From Polaromonas sp. (GTDB lineage: Bacteria; Pseudomonadota; Gammaproteobacteria; Burkholderiales; Burkholderiaceae_C), in assembly GCA_021737975.1 (NCBI GenBank), contig JAIPCZ010000014.1, positions 1 to 51,418 of the forward strand: DNA of 51,418 nucleotides, written 5' to 3'. Position numbers and translations under genes: made by a program. The notes under the pieces are model-generated. The model saw only the letters and a list, made by a program, of their open reading frames with translations, was not told where the DNA came from and ran no database searches. Positions 20,004-28,958 of the stretch are shown here, in pieces (position 1 is the stretch's first letter; each line of letters starts with the position of its first letter).

Positions 20004-21068
20004 ATGAACTTCATGCATTCAAAAACCGTCATCCAAGCCGGCACTTGGGCGCTGCCCTTGGTCCTGTCACTGGGATTGGCCGCCTGCGGCGGGGGCGGCG
20101 GCGGCACGGTCTCGGTCCCGGTGCTCCCCATCATCACCGTGCCGATTCCCGCCTCCAGCTATGCCGCCGGTTCGGCCGAGTTGGGCGGCTACACGGTCTT
20201 GCAGCAAGCCCGGGTGCTGTGTGAGTTTGGAGCACTCAGGCAAGACACCCGGCTCGATGCCGCGGCGCTGAACCACTCGCGTTACCTCACCAGCATCTCA
20301 ATTGCCAGCGGCACCTCGTTGCTGAGCCATTTTGAGGACATCACCACTGCCCCCTACTACACCGGTTACGCCCCTTGGGACCGTACCTTGGTCACGGGGT
20401 ATGGCTCCCAGGTCGCAGAGATCCTGGAGGCTACCGTGTGGGATTACGACATCAACAACCCACCCGTCTTTCCCACCTTGGAGCAGCGTGGCGCGGCCTC
20501 CATGGTGAGCCTGCTCAACACCGTGTACCACCTGACGGGTGCGATGTACGAGGGTGCCGACGTCGGCTTTGGGACTGATTTGCGCACTGCCACAACGGGT
20601 GCCACCACCCGCCGCGAGGAATACCGCTTTGGCTCGCTCAACGGCTACCAAACCAGCCGCATCATGTTTGGCGCCGGCAAGGTGGCGACCTACCCTTGCC
20701 AGGGCAGCAGCAATATTCCACCGGCTTTTGTGCCGGCCAACGAGGCGCCCAACCCATTTCCCTCCTTGACCAGCACCAGCCAATCCGTCGGCCCACCGAT
20801 CTACCTCAAGGTGGATGCCGGGCAAGTTCTCACGGTAACCGCCAGCAGCGTGAGCCAGAACGGTATCAGCGTGCCCACCACGGTGCTGACCAGCGCCAAT
20901 GATCCCAACATTGACCCCAGCGACGGCAGGCCCTACATCGGCCTGAACGAGGCATTTGTGGTGCCCACCAGCGCCCTGCTCCCCGACACCCTATACCAGG
21001 TGAGTCTGGCGGGCACGGTCAACAATGTGGCCTTCAGCCGCAGCTTTAGCATGAGCACCGGTCCGTAG
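20004..21068 (+). CDS. CAP/SCP-like lipoprotein
   Basis: 354 residues. Lipoprotein signal peptide with lipobox LAAC followed by six consecutive glycines, a common spacer for surface or outer-membrane lipoproteins. A CAP-like (SCP/PR1) domain follows from about residue 55: [29 protein letters not shown] and a predicted tail, with a beta-rich C-terminal domain from about 250. CAP proteins are secreted and sometimes bind sterols, fatty acids or peptidoglycan; no enzymatic role can be assigned. Start at ATG 20004; a TTG six bases upstream is possible. Confidence 0.7.
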   Translation: MNFMHSKTVIQAGTWALPLVLSLGLAACGGGGGGTVSVPVLPIITVPIPASSYAAGSAELGGYTVLQQARVLCEFGALRQDTRLDAAALNHSRYLTSISIASGTSLLSHFEDITTAPYYTGYAPWDRTLVTGYGSQVAEILEATVWDYDINNPPVFPTLEQRGAASMVSLLNTVYHLTGAMYEGADVGFGTDLRTATTGATTRREEYRFGSLNGYQTSRIMFGAGKVATYPCQGSSNIPPAFVPANEAPNPFPSLTSTSQSVGPPIYLKVDAGQVLTVTASSVSQNGISVPTTVLTSANDPNIDPSDGRPYIGLNEAFVVPTSALLPDTLYQVSLAGTVNNVAFSRSFSMSTGP

Positions 21069-21075
21069 CTCGGGC

Positions 21076-22023
21076 CTACCCTGGCGTGTTGCCAAGCCCC
21101 TGCGCCACCGTGGCATAACGCAGCGCCACGCGCAGTTCGGTCTTCAGCCGCGTGTTGTCCATGCGGCGTGACTCGCTCATGAAACTCAGCAGCATCAGCG
21201 GCAATTGAGCCGTGGCCGTGTCACGCGGCACACGGGGTGGCCGTGGCAGGCCATACAGGTCGGCGGCCAGGTCAAAGTAATCACCCATCTTCAGGCAGGT
21301 GTCGTCATTGACGTTATAAACCCGCCCGGGCCGGCCACGCCACAGGGCGGCGATGCAGGCACGCGCCAAGTCGTCGGCATGGATGTGGTTGGTATAGACA
21401 TCATCACTGGCTTGCAGCACTGGCGTTCCCTTCTGCAGCCGCTCGCGCGGGGTGCCTCCCTCGCGGTTGGGCGCGTAGATGCCCGGAATGCGCAAGATAT
21501 TGACCGGGACGTTCGCAGTGCGGCCGAAGTGCCGAATGCGCTGCTCGGCATCGATGCGCCGCTGCGCCCGGGCGGTGGCGGCGTTTAGCGCGCGCCCCTC
21601 GGTGACCACCTCACCCTGGCAATCGCCATAAACACCGCTGGTGGACCCGTAGACCAGGCTTTGCACCTGGGAGCGCCGGCGCAGCACCTGCAGCAGCGCC
21701 TGGGTGCGCGGGTCTTGCGGCCCACTTCCCGGCGGCGGCGCCAGGTGCAGCACGCGCGTTGCCAGGCCGCTCAAACGCTTGAGACTCGCGGGCTTGTCCA
21801 GATTTCCCACCAGCGGCGTGACACCCAAAGAACGCAACTCGGTCAGGCGCGCGGCCTGCGAGGTCAGCGCCAACAGTCGCACGCGCGGGCTCAATTGCCG
21901 GGCCACACGCAGACCCACATCACCACAGCCCACCAATAGCACACGCTCGCGCCGAAAGCGCGCCGGCAGGGCTCCGGGACGGGTGGCGTACAGCAACGCA
22001 TGGGGGCTTCGCAATGCAGGCAA
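21076..22023 (-). CDS. NAD-dependent epimerase/dehydratase family protein (YeeZ-like)
   Basis: 315 residues. A Rossmann nucleotide-binding motif RVLLVGCGDVGLRVARQL lies near the N-terminus, with the extended-SDR segments VYGSTSGVYGDCQGE and RIPGIYAPNREGG. The start is inferred to be TTG at 22023 because AAAGGAG sits six bases ahead of it; no ATG gives as good a signal. This is a standalone epimerase-like protein frequently paired in betaproteobacteria with the divergent 2Fe-2S reductase. Substrate unknown. Confidence 0.85.
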   Translation of the reverse strand: MPALRSPHALLYATRPGALPARFRRERVLLVGCGDVGLRVARQLSPRVRLLALTSQAARLTELRSLGVTPLVGNLDKPASLKRLSGLATRVLHLAPPPGSGPQDPRTQALLQVLRRRSQVQSLVYGSTSGVYGDCQGEVVTEGRALNAATARAQRRIDAEQRIRHFGRTANVPVNILRIPGIYAPNREGGTPRERLQKGTPVLQASDDVYTNHIHADDLARACIAALWRGRPGRVYNVNDDTCLKMGDYFDLAADLYGLPRPPRVPRDTATAQLPLMLLSFMSESRRMDNTRLKTELRVALRYATVAQGLGNTPG

Positions 22024-22067
22024 AATCGACTCCTTTGTTAAAAATGAGCTTTGAGGATAACCACAAT

Positions 22068-23117
22068 ATGACCGGCAGCGCCAGCCCAAGTGTTTTTCAG
22101 ATCACCATTGAACCCAGCGGCCGCATGTTTGCCGTGGCCGCGAACGAGACCATTTTGGCCGCCGGAATTTCGCAAGGTATCAACCTTCCCTACGGCTGCA
22201 AGGACGGCGCTTGCGGCTCGTGCAAATGCAAAAAGATCAGCGGCACCGTGCACCACGGCCAGCACCAGAGCAAAGCCCTCAGTGACGCCGAAGAAGCCGA
22301 GGGTTTTGTGTTGGCCTGTTGCGCCAGCCCCACCAGTGACGTGGTGCTGGAGTCGCGCCAGGTCACGCTGGCTGGCGCCTTTGCCATCAAGAAGATGCCC
22401 ACGCGCATCAAGTTGCTGGAAAAAAAATCGCACGATGTGATGCGCCTGCTGTTGCAAATGCCGGCCAACGATACCTTTGCCTACCACGCCGGCCAGTACA
22501 TCGAGTTCTTGCTGCAGGGCAACCTGCGCCGGAGTTACTCCATGGCCAGCGCACCCCACCTGATTGACCAGGGGCTGGAACTGCACATTCGCCACATGCC
22601 GGGCGGAAAGTTCACAGACCACGTGTTCGGCACGCTGAAGGAGCGAGACATTTTGCGCATAGAAGGGCCTTATGGCAGCTTTTACCTGCGCGAAGACAGC
22701 GCCAAGCCGATCGTGCTGCTCGCCTCGGGCACCGGTTTTGCGCCGATCAAGGCCATCATCGAGCACATTCAGTTCAAGGGCATCACGCGAGCAGTCACGC
22801 TGTACTGGGGCGGCCGCCGGCCGTCTGACCTGTACATGGCCGACTGGGTGCAGGCCAGATTGGCCGAAATGCCGAACCTGCGCTATGTGCCGGTGGTGTC
22901 GGACGCGCTGCCAGAAGACGATTGGCAGGGCCGCACCGGTTTTGTCCATCGCGCGGTGCTACAGGACCTTCCCGATCTGGGCGGCCACCAGGTCTATGCC
23001 TGCGGCGCGCCGATTGTGGTGGACTCGGCACGGCGCGACTATCTGGCGGCCGGTTTGCCCGAAGACGAGTTTTATGCCGACGCATTTACCTCCGAGGCGG
23101 ACAAGGCGGCGCACTGA
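22068..23117 (+). CDS. 2Fe-2S ferredoxin-NAD(P)H reductase, CDP-6-deoxy-glucoseen reductase-like
   Basis: 349 residues. A plant-type ferredoxin domain binds one [2Fe-2S] cluster through Cys44, Cys49, Cys52 and Cys84 (YGCKDGACGSCK, then LACC). An FAD-binding domain contains RRSYSMASAP and an NAD(P)-binding domain contains ASGTGFAPIKAI and VYACGAPIVV. It is annotated as AscD / CDP-6-deoxy-delta-3,4-glucoseen reductase in relatives, but with no sugar genes nearby it may equally be a general electron-transfer partner. Two starts are possible; ATG 22068 has a GAGG about 12 bases upstream, ATG 22044 has none. Confidence 0.87.
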   Translation: MTGSASPSVFQITIEPSGRMFAVAANETILAAGISQGINLPYGCKDGACGSCKCKKISGTVHHGQHQSKALSDAEEAEGFVLACCASPTSDVVLESRQVTLAGAFAIKKMPTRIKLLEKKSHDVMRLLLQMPANDTFAYHAGQYIEFLLQGNLRRSYSMASAPHLIDQGLELHIRHMPGGKFTDHVFGTLKERDILRIEGPYGSFYLREDSAKPIVLLASGTGFAPIKAIIEHIQFKGITRAVTLYWGGRRPSDLYMADWVQARLAEMPNLRYVPVVSDALPEDDWQGRTGFVHRAVLQDLPDLGGHQVYACGAPIVVDSARRDYLAAGLPEDEFYADAFTSEADKAAH

Positions 23118-23234
23118 GTCCATGCGGATTCGCAAGTCGTCCTCACATTTCGACACCTGCGTGCGCCAGCACACACAAGAAACCGCCGCACGGCTGGTAT
23201 AAATTGCTTTTGGCAATTCCCCTAAGGAGAAATC

Positions 23235-23882
23235 ATGACCCATCCACTATCACGCAGTCGCCCGGTGCTTGCCGGCTTGAGCGTCGCCCTGATTCTGCTC
23301 AGCGGCTGCGCCAACATGACAGAAACGCAGCGCAGCGCCGCCATCGGCGCCGGTGTCGGCACCTTGGCGGGTGCGGCCATAGGCCAGGACCGGCAATCCG
23401 CCGTCATCGGCGCCGGTCTGGGTGCGCTGGGGGGCTACATCTGGTCGAACCAGATGGCGCAGAAAAAACCCGCCATGGAGCAGGCCACCGCCGGCACGGG
23501 TGTCGACGTGACACAGACCGCGGACAACCAACTCAAGCTCAGCATCCCGAGCGACATTTCCTTTGACATCAACAGCGCGGTCATCAAGCCCAACCTGCGC
23601 CCCATTCTTGACCAGTTTGCCCAAGGACTGGCCAACCAGCCCAACACCGAGATCCGCATCATCGGCCACACCGACAGTACCGGCTCGGACGCCATCAACA
23701 ACCCGCTGTCGGTCAACCGGGCGGCCAGCGCACGCAACTACCTGGTGTCACGCGGCGTGAGCGGGCAACGCATCCAGATCGACGGGCGCGGCTCCCACGA
23801 GCCCATTGCCGACAACTACACCGAGGCGGGTCGGGCCAAAAATCGCCGCATCGAAATGTTTCTGGCTGAGCGGGCCAGATAG
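23235..23882 (+). CDS. OmpA-family lipoprotein (YiaD-like)
   Basis: 215 residues. Lipoprotein signal with lipobox LLSGC, then two glycine-rich hydrophobic segments (about 36-46 and 57-68; glycine-zipper type) and a C-terminal OmpA peptidoglycan-binding domain from about 95: FDINSAVIKPNL, IIGHTDSTGS and AKNRRIEMF. It should tether the outer membrane to peptidoglycan. AAGGAGA seven bases before the ATG is a strong ribosome-binding site. Converges with the kinase gene downstream. Confidence 0.93.
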   Translation: MTHPLSRSRPVLAGLSVALILLSGCANMTETQRSAAIGAGVGTLAGAAIGQDRQSAVIGAGLGALGGYIWSNQMAQKKPAMEQATAGTGVDVTQTADNQLKLSIPSDISFDINSAVIKPNLRPILDQFAQGLANQPNTEIRIIGHTDSTGSDAINNPLSVNRAASARNYLVSRGVSGQRIQIDGRGSHEPIADNYTEAGRAKNRRIEMFLAERAR

Positions 23883-23908
23883 AGCGCGCGCCGCGCGTAA
23901 AGTATCAG

Positions 23909-23931
23909 CACGCCCTCGCAGCGTGGGCGTG
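23909..23931. other. Inverted repeat between convergent genes
   Basis: CACGCCC and GGGCGTG arms, seven base pairs with a nine-base loop, in the 57-bp gap between the OmpA lipoprotein and the histidine kinase. There is no T-tract on either strand, so a classical terminator is not supported; a weak bidirectional stop is possible. Confidence 0.35.
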
Positions 23932-23939
23932 GTCACCTG

Positions 23940-25799
23940 TCACAGGGTCAATGTGGGCAGCCACACGGTGACCTGTGTTCCGGTGCCCAAGTCGCTTGCA
24001 ATCTCGACAATGCCGTGGTGAATATCGACAATTTCCTTGACGATGCTCATCCCCAGGCCGGTTCCGGGAATCTTGCCCGAAACATCGGCGCGATAAAACC
24101 GCTCAAATACCCTGGCCAGTTGCTCGGGCGACATACCCATGCCTTGATCGGCCACGGTGATGCCCACCATCGACTGCGTCCCATTTTTTCTGCTGCTATA
24201 GCCTATGTGAACCACGCCACCGCCAGGAGAGTACTTGTAGGCATTGGCCAGCAGGTTGGTGATAACCTGCTGAATTTTGCCGGCATCGGCCTGGATCCAC
24301 ATGGCGCTTTCAAGCCGCTCGCACACCGGCGCCAGTCGATCCGGCGGTGGTCGAAAGCCCCGAATGGATTGCTCGACGAGCGCATCGACTTCCACAGGCT
24401 TGATGTCAAAATCCTTGCCGCGTCGCGCCTCGATGCGTGCCAGATCCAGCAATTCATTGATGATCGAGGCCATCAGCTCCGACTGCCGGTGAATGGTTTC
24501 CAGCAATTCCTTGCGCGTGGCCTCGTCATACGACTCATGGACGAGCAATTCCGAATACCCGTAGATGCTCGCCATGGGTGTTCGCAACTCATGGGCGGCG
24601 GTCGACAAAAACTCGCTCTTCATCCGGTCGACTTCGGATTCGTAAGTGATGTCGCGGAAGTACAGAATCTGCGAAACGGACGAAGACCGACTCTGGCGCG
24701 CGCCCACCTGCAAAACCCGTTTCATGGGGCCAAGGAGTTCAATGGTGACGCGGCGCCCTTCAACGGCGGAGCCATTGGGGGACATGTCACTTAAAGCACT
24801 GACGCCGCAGAACCGGGCAGAAGGAAGACACAGGTCAGCGAGTAGCGTGGAAAACTCGGCTTCGCACTGGCCAAAAACCGACTCCTGTCGCAGGCCAGTC
24901 ATGTGCAGGAATGCATGGTTCGCGTATTGGATGCGGCCGCTGTGGTCAAAAGAAATGAAACCATCGGGGCTGAGGGTAAAGATGGCGTCCAACTGCGCGT
25001 TGCGGTCGCGCACGACCGCCTCCTTGCCCTGCAGTTCCTCAATGATGTTGGCCAGTTCCTGACGCTGGTGATGCAGGCGCAGCGAGGCGTTGTGCAGCGC
25101 CTGCTGCAGGTCCTCGATTTCGACCGGCGCTGGCATGACAGACAGTGAATTGCCTTCGGACTGATCCAAAGCCACCGCAAAATTTCTGGCGTGTTCCAGC
25201 GCGCGCACGGGTCGACGCAGTGCCAGGAACAAAAGCAGACTCCCAAACACAATCGACACGCAGGCAGAGACGACGGTGGTGACAATAATCTGCTGCCGAA
25301 TGGTGTCAAGTGCGGCCGTGCTGAAGTCGCCATGGACCCATCCCAGGGTGTCACCCACCACCACTGGCGCCCACACATCCATGTGACTGCCGAATTCCTC
25401 GTCGGTCACGATGAACGTCGAGTCAGCGGACTGTGGCAACGACAAGCGGGTGCCGGGTGCATCGATGATGATCTTGTTCTTGCCCTCGGCCCGCCTGACA
25501 TGGCTCAGTATCCGACCCTCGGCATCGGTAATCAGCAACTCCAGCACATCCGGAAAATCCAATGAACGCAGCAGAAAGTTGTCGAGTTCGTCAAGACTTC
25601 CCAGCACCAGGGGCTTGGCCACTGACACCGCGAGGTTTTTTACCAGCGCATTGGCCTGGTTTTCGATGCTCCTTTGAGCGGTCGTCACTTGTTGATGCTG
25701 GTTGAAACCCGAATGAGCGGCAATCACGATCAGCAGAATCACCGAGATCAGCAGCATCAGCTGCGGCTGCATGCGCCTGGGCAGCCACCGGCGCGTCAT
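23940..25799 (-). CDS. PAS-containing sensor histidine kinase
   Basis: 619 residues. Transmembrane helices at about 14-30 and 171-194 enclose a periplasmic sensor. A PAS domain at about 265-385 (LDAIFTLSPDGFISFDHSGR), HisKA with His403 in STAAHELRTPMASI, and an HATPase domain with ANAYKYSPGGG and GTGLGMSI complete it. There is no receiver domain and no response regulator next to it. It is translationally coupled (ATGA) to the PhnD-like binding protein upstream, which suggests that the binding protein supplies the signal. Partner regulator unknown. Confidence 0.9.
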   Translation of the reverse strand: MTRRWLPRRMQPQLMLLISVILLIVIAAHSGFNQHQQVTTAQRSIENQANALVKNLAVSVAKPLVLGSLDELDNFLLRSLDFPDVLELLITDAEGRILSHVRRAEGKNKIIIDAPGTRLSLPQSADSTFIVTDEEFGSHMDVWAPVVVGDTLGWVHGDFSTAALDTIRQQIIVTTVVSACVSIVFGSLLLFLALRRPVRALEHARNFAVALDQSEGNSLSVMPAPVEIEDLQQALHNASLRLHHQRQELANIIEELQGKEAVVRDRNAQLDAIFTLSPDGFISFDHSGRIQYANHAFLHMTGLRQESVFGQCEAEFSTLLADLCLPSARFCGVSALSDMSPNGSAVEGRRVTIELLGPMKRVLQVGARQSRSSSVSQILYFRDITYESEVDRMKSEFLSTAAHELRTPMASIYGYSELLVHESYDEATRKELLETIHRQSELMASIINELLDLARIEARRGKDFDIKPVEVDALVEQSIRGFRPPPDRLAPVCERLESAMWIQADAGKIQQVITNLLANAYKYSPGGGVVHIGYSSRKNGTQSMVGITVADQGMGMSPEQLARVFERFYRADVSGKIPGTGLGMSIVKEIVDIHHGIVEIASDLGTGTQVTVWLPTLTL

Positions 25800-26653
25800 G
25801 GCTTGGACGCCCTGACCACGTATTTCTCGAGACCGAACTTCTCCAATGGGAAGTAGTCCCGCATGTAGTCAGCGCGGCGCAACGAATCCATTTGAACGTT
25901 GGCCATGAGCGCCTGCCCAACGGGCTCCGCTGCGACGCGCAGCAGCACCTCGGTCACCTGCTTGCGCACCGCCTCCGGAACCCGCGGGTGGGCGCTCAAG
26001 GGATGGGGCGGCACACCGGGCGTTTCCATGAGCACGCGAAGATGGGCGCGCACCTCTTCGGGTTCGTCTTCCAACGTGGCATGGATGCCGCCGCCTGCGG
26101 CCGCACGGCCTGACGTCACGTGACGGTAAACATTGGAATGCGTCTTCACATACACCGGGTTGATCCTGATTTTGGTCTGCTCTGCCAGCAAGGCACGCAT
26201 CCACAAGGACGCACCGAACGCATTCGGCGCGGGAAAAGCAATGTCTTTCCCATTCAGATCACTGACCGTCTTGATGGGGTCATCCTTGCGCACCACCAGC
26301 ACCCCGGTCAGCAAATTGCCGCCCCGGACCAGCGGCAGGTAGCCCTTGGCGCGTTTGGCCATCACCTGGTGGTAGGGATTCATGTACGCAAAATCCGGCT
26401 GCCCTGCCAGCAAGGCGTCTTCAAATTCGGGAATGCTCGCGGCGACAACGAGCGTGAAATTGAGACCGGTTTCCTTTTTCAGCCGGTCAAGCAGCGGTGA
26501 CCAGTCGCGGTAGATCTCAACCGCCGGGAACTGCGGGACGATGGCCACCGAATAGGTGTCTGACGCGTGCGCGGTGGGCGACCCCATCAGCGCGCAGGCA
26601 GCCAGCCAAAAAGACAAGAACACTTTGTAACGGGATTTGCAAGCCAATGCCAT
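25796..26653 (-). CDS. PhnD-like periplasmic phosphate/phosphonate-type binding protein
   Basis: 285 residues. Signal peptide (about 1-30, cleavage after AHA) and a PhnD-type domain: YSVAIVPQFPAVEIYRDWSPLLDRL, then FAYMNPYHQVM and VRKDDPIKTVSDLNGKDIAFP. These proteins bind small anionic ligands for ABC import or for sensing. No ABC permease or ATPase adjoins; instead it overlaps the kinase by ATGA, so a sensing role is more likely. It sits behind xdhC-puuD, but a TATATT element (26688-26693) may give it its own promoter. Ligand unknown. Confidence 0.85.
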   Translation of the reverse strand: MALACKSRYKVFLSFWLAACALMGSPTAHASDTYSVAIVPQFPAVEIYRDWSPLLDRLKKETGLNFTLVVAASIPEFEDALLAGQPDFAYMNPYHQVMAKRAKGYLPLVRGGNLLTGVLVVRKDDPIKTVSDLNGKDIAFPAPNAFGASLWMRALLAEQTKIRINPVYVKTHSNVYRHVTSGRAAAGGGIHATLEDEPEEVRAHLRVLMETPGVPPHPLSAHPRVPEAVRKQVTEVLLRVAAEPVGQALMANVQMDSLRRADYMRDYFPLEKFGLEKYVVRASKP

Positions 26654-26687
26654 TTTGAGCGCGCCTCAAGTTGAAAGAATACTGGGT

Positions 26688-26693
26688 AATATA
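26688..26693 (-). promoter_or_regulatory. Possible -10 element for the PhnD-like/kinase pair
   Basis: On the minus strand TATATT lies about 35 bases before the start at 26653. A matching -35 is poor, so this is only a candidate. The 113-bp gap between puuD and this gene would otherwise be empty except for the inverted repeat at 26718-26735. Confidence 0.3.
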
Positions 26694-26717
26694 GATCAGA
26701 CTGGAGGCGGTCTTGCG

Positions 26718-26735
26718 CGCCTTGCTGGCAAGGCG
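26718..26735 (-). other. Perfect inverted repeat after puuD
   Basis: CGCCTTGC and GCAAGGCG with a two-base centre, just downstream of the puuD stop (26767). The short loop and the missing T-tract make it a weak terminator at best; it may instead separate the puuD transcript from the sensing pair. Confidence 0.35.
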
Positions 26736-26766
26736 TGAAAGTGGCGGGTATTCCGGTGAGCTAATT

Positions 26767-27993
26767 TCAATCGGTCTTGGCCCCGGTCTCGAACCACTGC
26801 TTGATCAGCATGCGCTCGGCTTCCGAGATGCCGGTGGTGTTGTTCATGGGCATGATTTTGCTGACCACCACCTGCTGGTAGATGGCTTGCGCGTGTATCT
26901 TGACGCTGGCGGCTGAATCGAGCCGCACGTTTTTCATTTGCACTTGTGCACCGTGGCACAAATAACAACGTTGCGCCAGGATGGGCTGCAGCGTGGCGTA
27001 AGCAATGGCGCCGCCCGTGCTGGTCTCTGCCGCATCAGCGGCCACCGGTGGCGTCTTGACAGGCTCGGGGGCCAGCCAGACGATCATGGCCACAATCACC
27101 GCCACGCCCACCGCGGCATAGGGCCAGGGGTTGGCATTGCGGCCCAGTTTGAAGCCGTGGCGCATGACAAAAAACTGGCGGATGGCAGCGCCGGCAAACA
27201 TCATGGCAATCAGCACCAGCCAGTTTTGTGGATGCGTGTAGGTAAAACTGTAATGGCCGCTGAGCATGGCAAACAGCACCGGCAGCGTAAAGTAGGTGTT
27301 GTGCACGCTACGCTGTTTGCCGCGAATGCCGTGGATCGGGTCCACCGGCGCACCGGCCTTGATGGCGGCCACCACCTTGCGCTGTCCCGGAATGATCCAG
27401 TGCGCCACATTGGCGCTCATGCTGGTCGCCAGCATGGCACCCACCAACAAGAACGCGGCGCGCCCCGCAAACCAGTGGCAGGCCAGCCAGCTCGCCACGC
27501 AGACCAGCAGCAACACCAGTGCGCCAACGATTGCGTCACCGTTTTTGCGCTGCCCGTACAGCCGGCAGATCAGGTCATACAACAGCCAGAACACCACCAA
27601 AAACAAAATCGCTACGGTGACGGCCTGCCACGGGGCCCAATCCATTTTTGACTTGTCAATCAGGTAGGTGCCCGCGCTCCACAAGTAGGACACGGTGAAC
27701 AGCGCAAAACCAGTGAGCCAGGTGCTGTAGCTTTCCCAGTAAAACCAGTGCAAGTGCTTGGGCAACTGCGGCGGCTTGACGGCAAACTTGACCGGGTGAT
27801 AGAACCCGCCGCCATGCACCGCCCAGAGTTCACCGCTGACACCTTGTTTTTTGAGGTCTTCGTCTTCAGGCGGGGTCAGGCTGCTGTCCAGAAAGACAAA
27901 ATAAAACGAGGAGCCAATCCAGGCGATGGCGGTGACCACGTGCGCCCAGCGCAGCAGCAGGTTGAGCCAATCCAAAATGTAACTTTCCATCAT
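26767..27993 (-). CDS. puuD: Urate oxidase PuuD, membrane protein with C-terminal cytochrome c
   Basis: 408 residues. Eight or so hydrophobic helices (about residues 8-330) form the urate-hydroxylase domain, with LRWAHVVTAIAWIGSSFYFV at the N-terminus and HWIIPGQRKVV in the middle. The C-terminus carries a haem-c site CYLCH at 343-347. PuuD oxidises urate to 5-hydroxyisourate and passes electrons to cytochrome c, unlike the soluble Uox. Start 27993 overlaps the xdhC stop (ATGA); the next codon is also ATG. Operon with xdhC. Confidence 0.93.
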   Translation of the reverse strand: MMESYILDWLNLLLRWAHVVTAIAWIGSSFYFVFLDSSLTPPEDEDLKKQGVSGELWAVHGGGFYHPVKFAVKPPQLPKHLHWFYWESYSTWLTGFALFTVSYLWSAGTYLIDKSKMDWAPWQAVTVAILFLVVFWLLYDLICRLYGQRKNGDAIVGALVLLLVCVASWLACHWFAGRAAFLLVGAMLATSMSANVAHWIIPGQRKVVAAIKAGAPVDPIHGIRGKQRSVHNTYFTLPVLFAMLSGHYSFTYTHPQNWLVLIAMMFAGAAIRQFFVMRHGFKLGRNANPWPYAAVGVAVIVAMIVWLAPEPVKTPPVAADAAETSTGGAIAYATLQPILAQRCYLCHGAQVQMKNVRLDSAASVKIHAQAIYQQVVVSKIMPMNNTTGISEAERMLIKQWFETGAKTD

Positions 27994-28838
27994 GCTTCCT
28001 TGGTTGCTTCGCTCTGATCCGAGCCGGGTGGTATCTCTGATTGCAGGAGTTGCGCCGCCACTGCGACGGCAATCACGTCGGGGGCTTTGCCAACAATGCC
28101 GGGCACGCCAATCGGGCAGGTCACGCGCGCCAGTTCCAGCGCGCTGAAACCGCGCTCGGTCAGCCGATGGCTGAACACGGCCCATTTGCTGCGGCTGCCG
28201 ATCAGGCCGATGAAGGGCAAATCCCCTTGAGAACGTTGGCGCAGCAAACATGCGGCCACCACGTCCAGGTCTTCGGCGTGGCTGAAACTCATGATCAGAA
28301 CCCTGGACCCGGGCGCCAACCCGGCCACGGCACGCTGCACCGGCTCGGAATATTCGGCATGGACATTGGCCGGCAGGGTGCCAGGAAAAATTCCGTCGCG
28401 GCTGTCAAACCAGTGCACCAAGAATGGCAAATGGCCAAGCAGTTGCACCAGGGCGGCAGCCACATGGCCACCGCCGAACAGGGCGACGGGTGGCCAAAGC
28501 GCCTGCTTTGCCGCAAAATGCTGGCGCAGGCGGGGCTGGTCTGACACACTGACTGGCTCAAATTGCAGCGTGACCTCGCCGCCGCAGCACTGGCCCAATG
28601 ACGGCCCCAGGGCGTAACGCCGTGCGCTCGGCCCGGAGGGCCGGCGCAAGAGTTCCCGGGCCTGCTCAATCGCCTGCCACTCCAGATGGCCGCCGCCAAT
28701 GCTGCCCACGGTGATGCCGGCAAACACCGCCATCCAGGCACCGGCCTCACGCGGCACCGAGCCACGATGCGCCTGCACCGTGACCCAAACCGCCTGTTGC
28801 GAGCCCAAAAGCCCCAAAAACTGCGCTTCAACAGTCAC
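27990..28838 (-). CDS. xdhC: Xanthine dehydrogenase accessory protein XdhC
   Basis: 282 residues. XdhC binds and sulfurates molybdenum cofactor and inserts it into xanthine dehydrogenase. Motifs present are VTVQAHRGSVPREAGAWM, GGGHLEWQAI, GQCCGGEVTLQF and the NAD-fold GGGHVAAALVQLLG. The start is GTG at 28838. xdhAB genes, its partners, are not in this window. Followed by puuD with ATGA overlap, placing cofactor insertion and urate oxidation in one transcript. Confidence 0.93.
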   Translation of the reverse strand: MTVEAQFLGLLGSQQAVWVTVQAHRGSVPREAGAWMAVFAGITVGSIGGGHLEWQAIEQARELLRRPSGPSARRYALGPSLGQCCGGEVTLQFEPVSVSDQPRLRQHFAAKQALWPPVALFGGGHVAAALVQLLGHLPFLVHWFDSRDGIFPGTLPANVHAEYSEPVQRAVAGLAPGSRVLIMSFSHAEDLDVVAACLLRQRSQGDLPFIGLIGSRSKWAVFSHRLTERGFSALELARVTCPIGVPGIVGKAPDVIAVAVAAQLLQSEIPPGSDQSEATKEA

Positions 28839-28958
28839 AATTGATTACCTTTTAGTTCCAGCCCGGGCGACAAATAGCGCATTTTGAGGCACATTACGGG
28901 TTTGCCAGTGGCAGGCAAAGGCAGATCGCGCAAGCCAGCAATTTTTTCGAGACACCCC

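Noticed and set aside
23191..23210. TGGTATAAATTGCT before the OmpA lipoprotein as a sigma-54 promoter
   Set aside because: The spacing between the GG and GC parts is two bases short and the -24 box is poor. TATAAA could be a -10 element instead.
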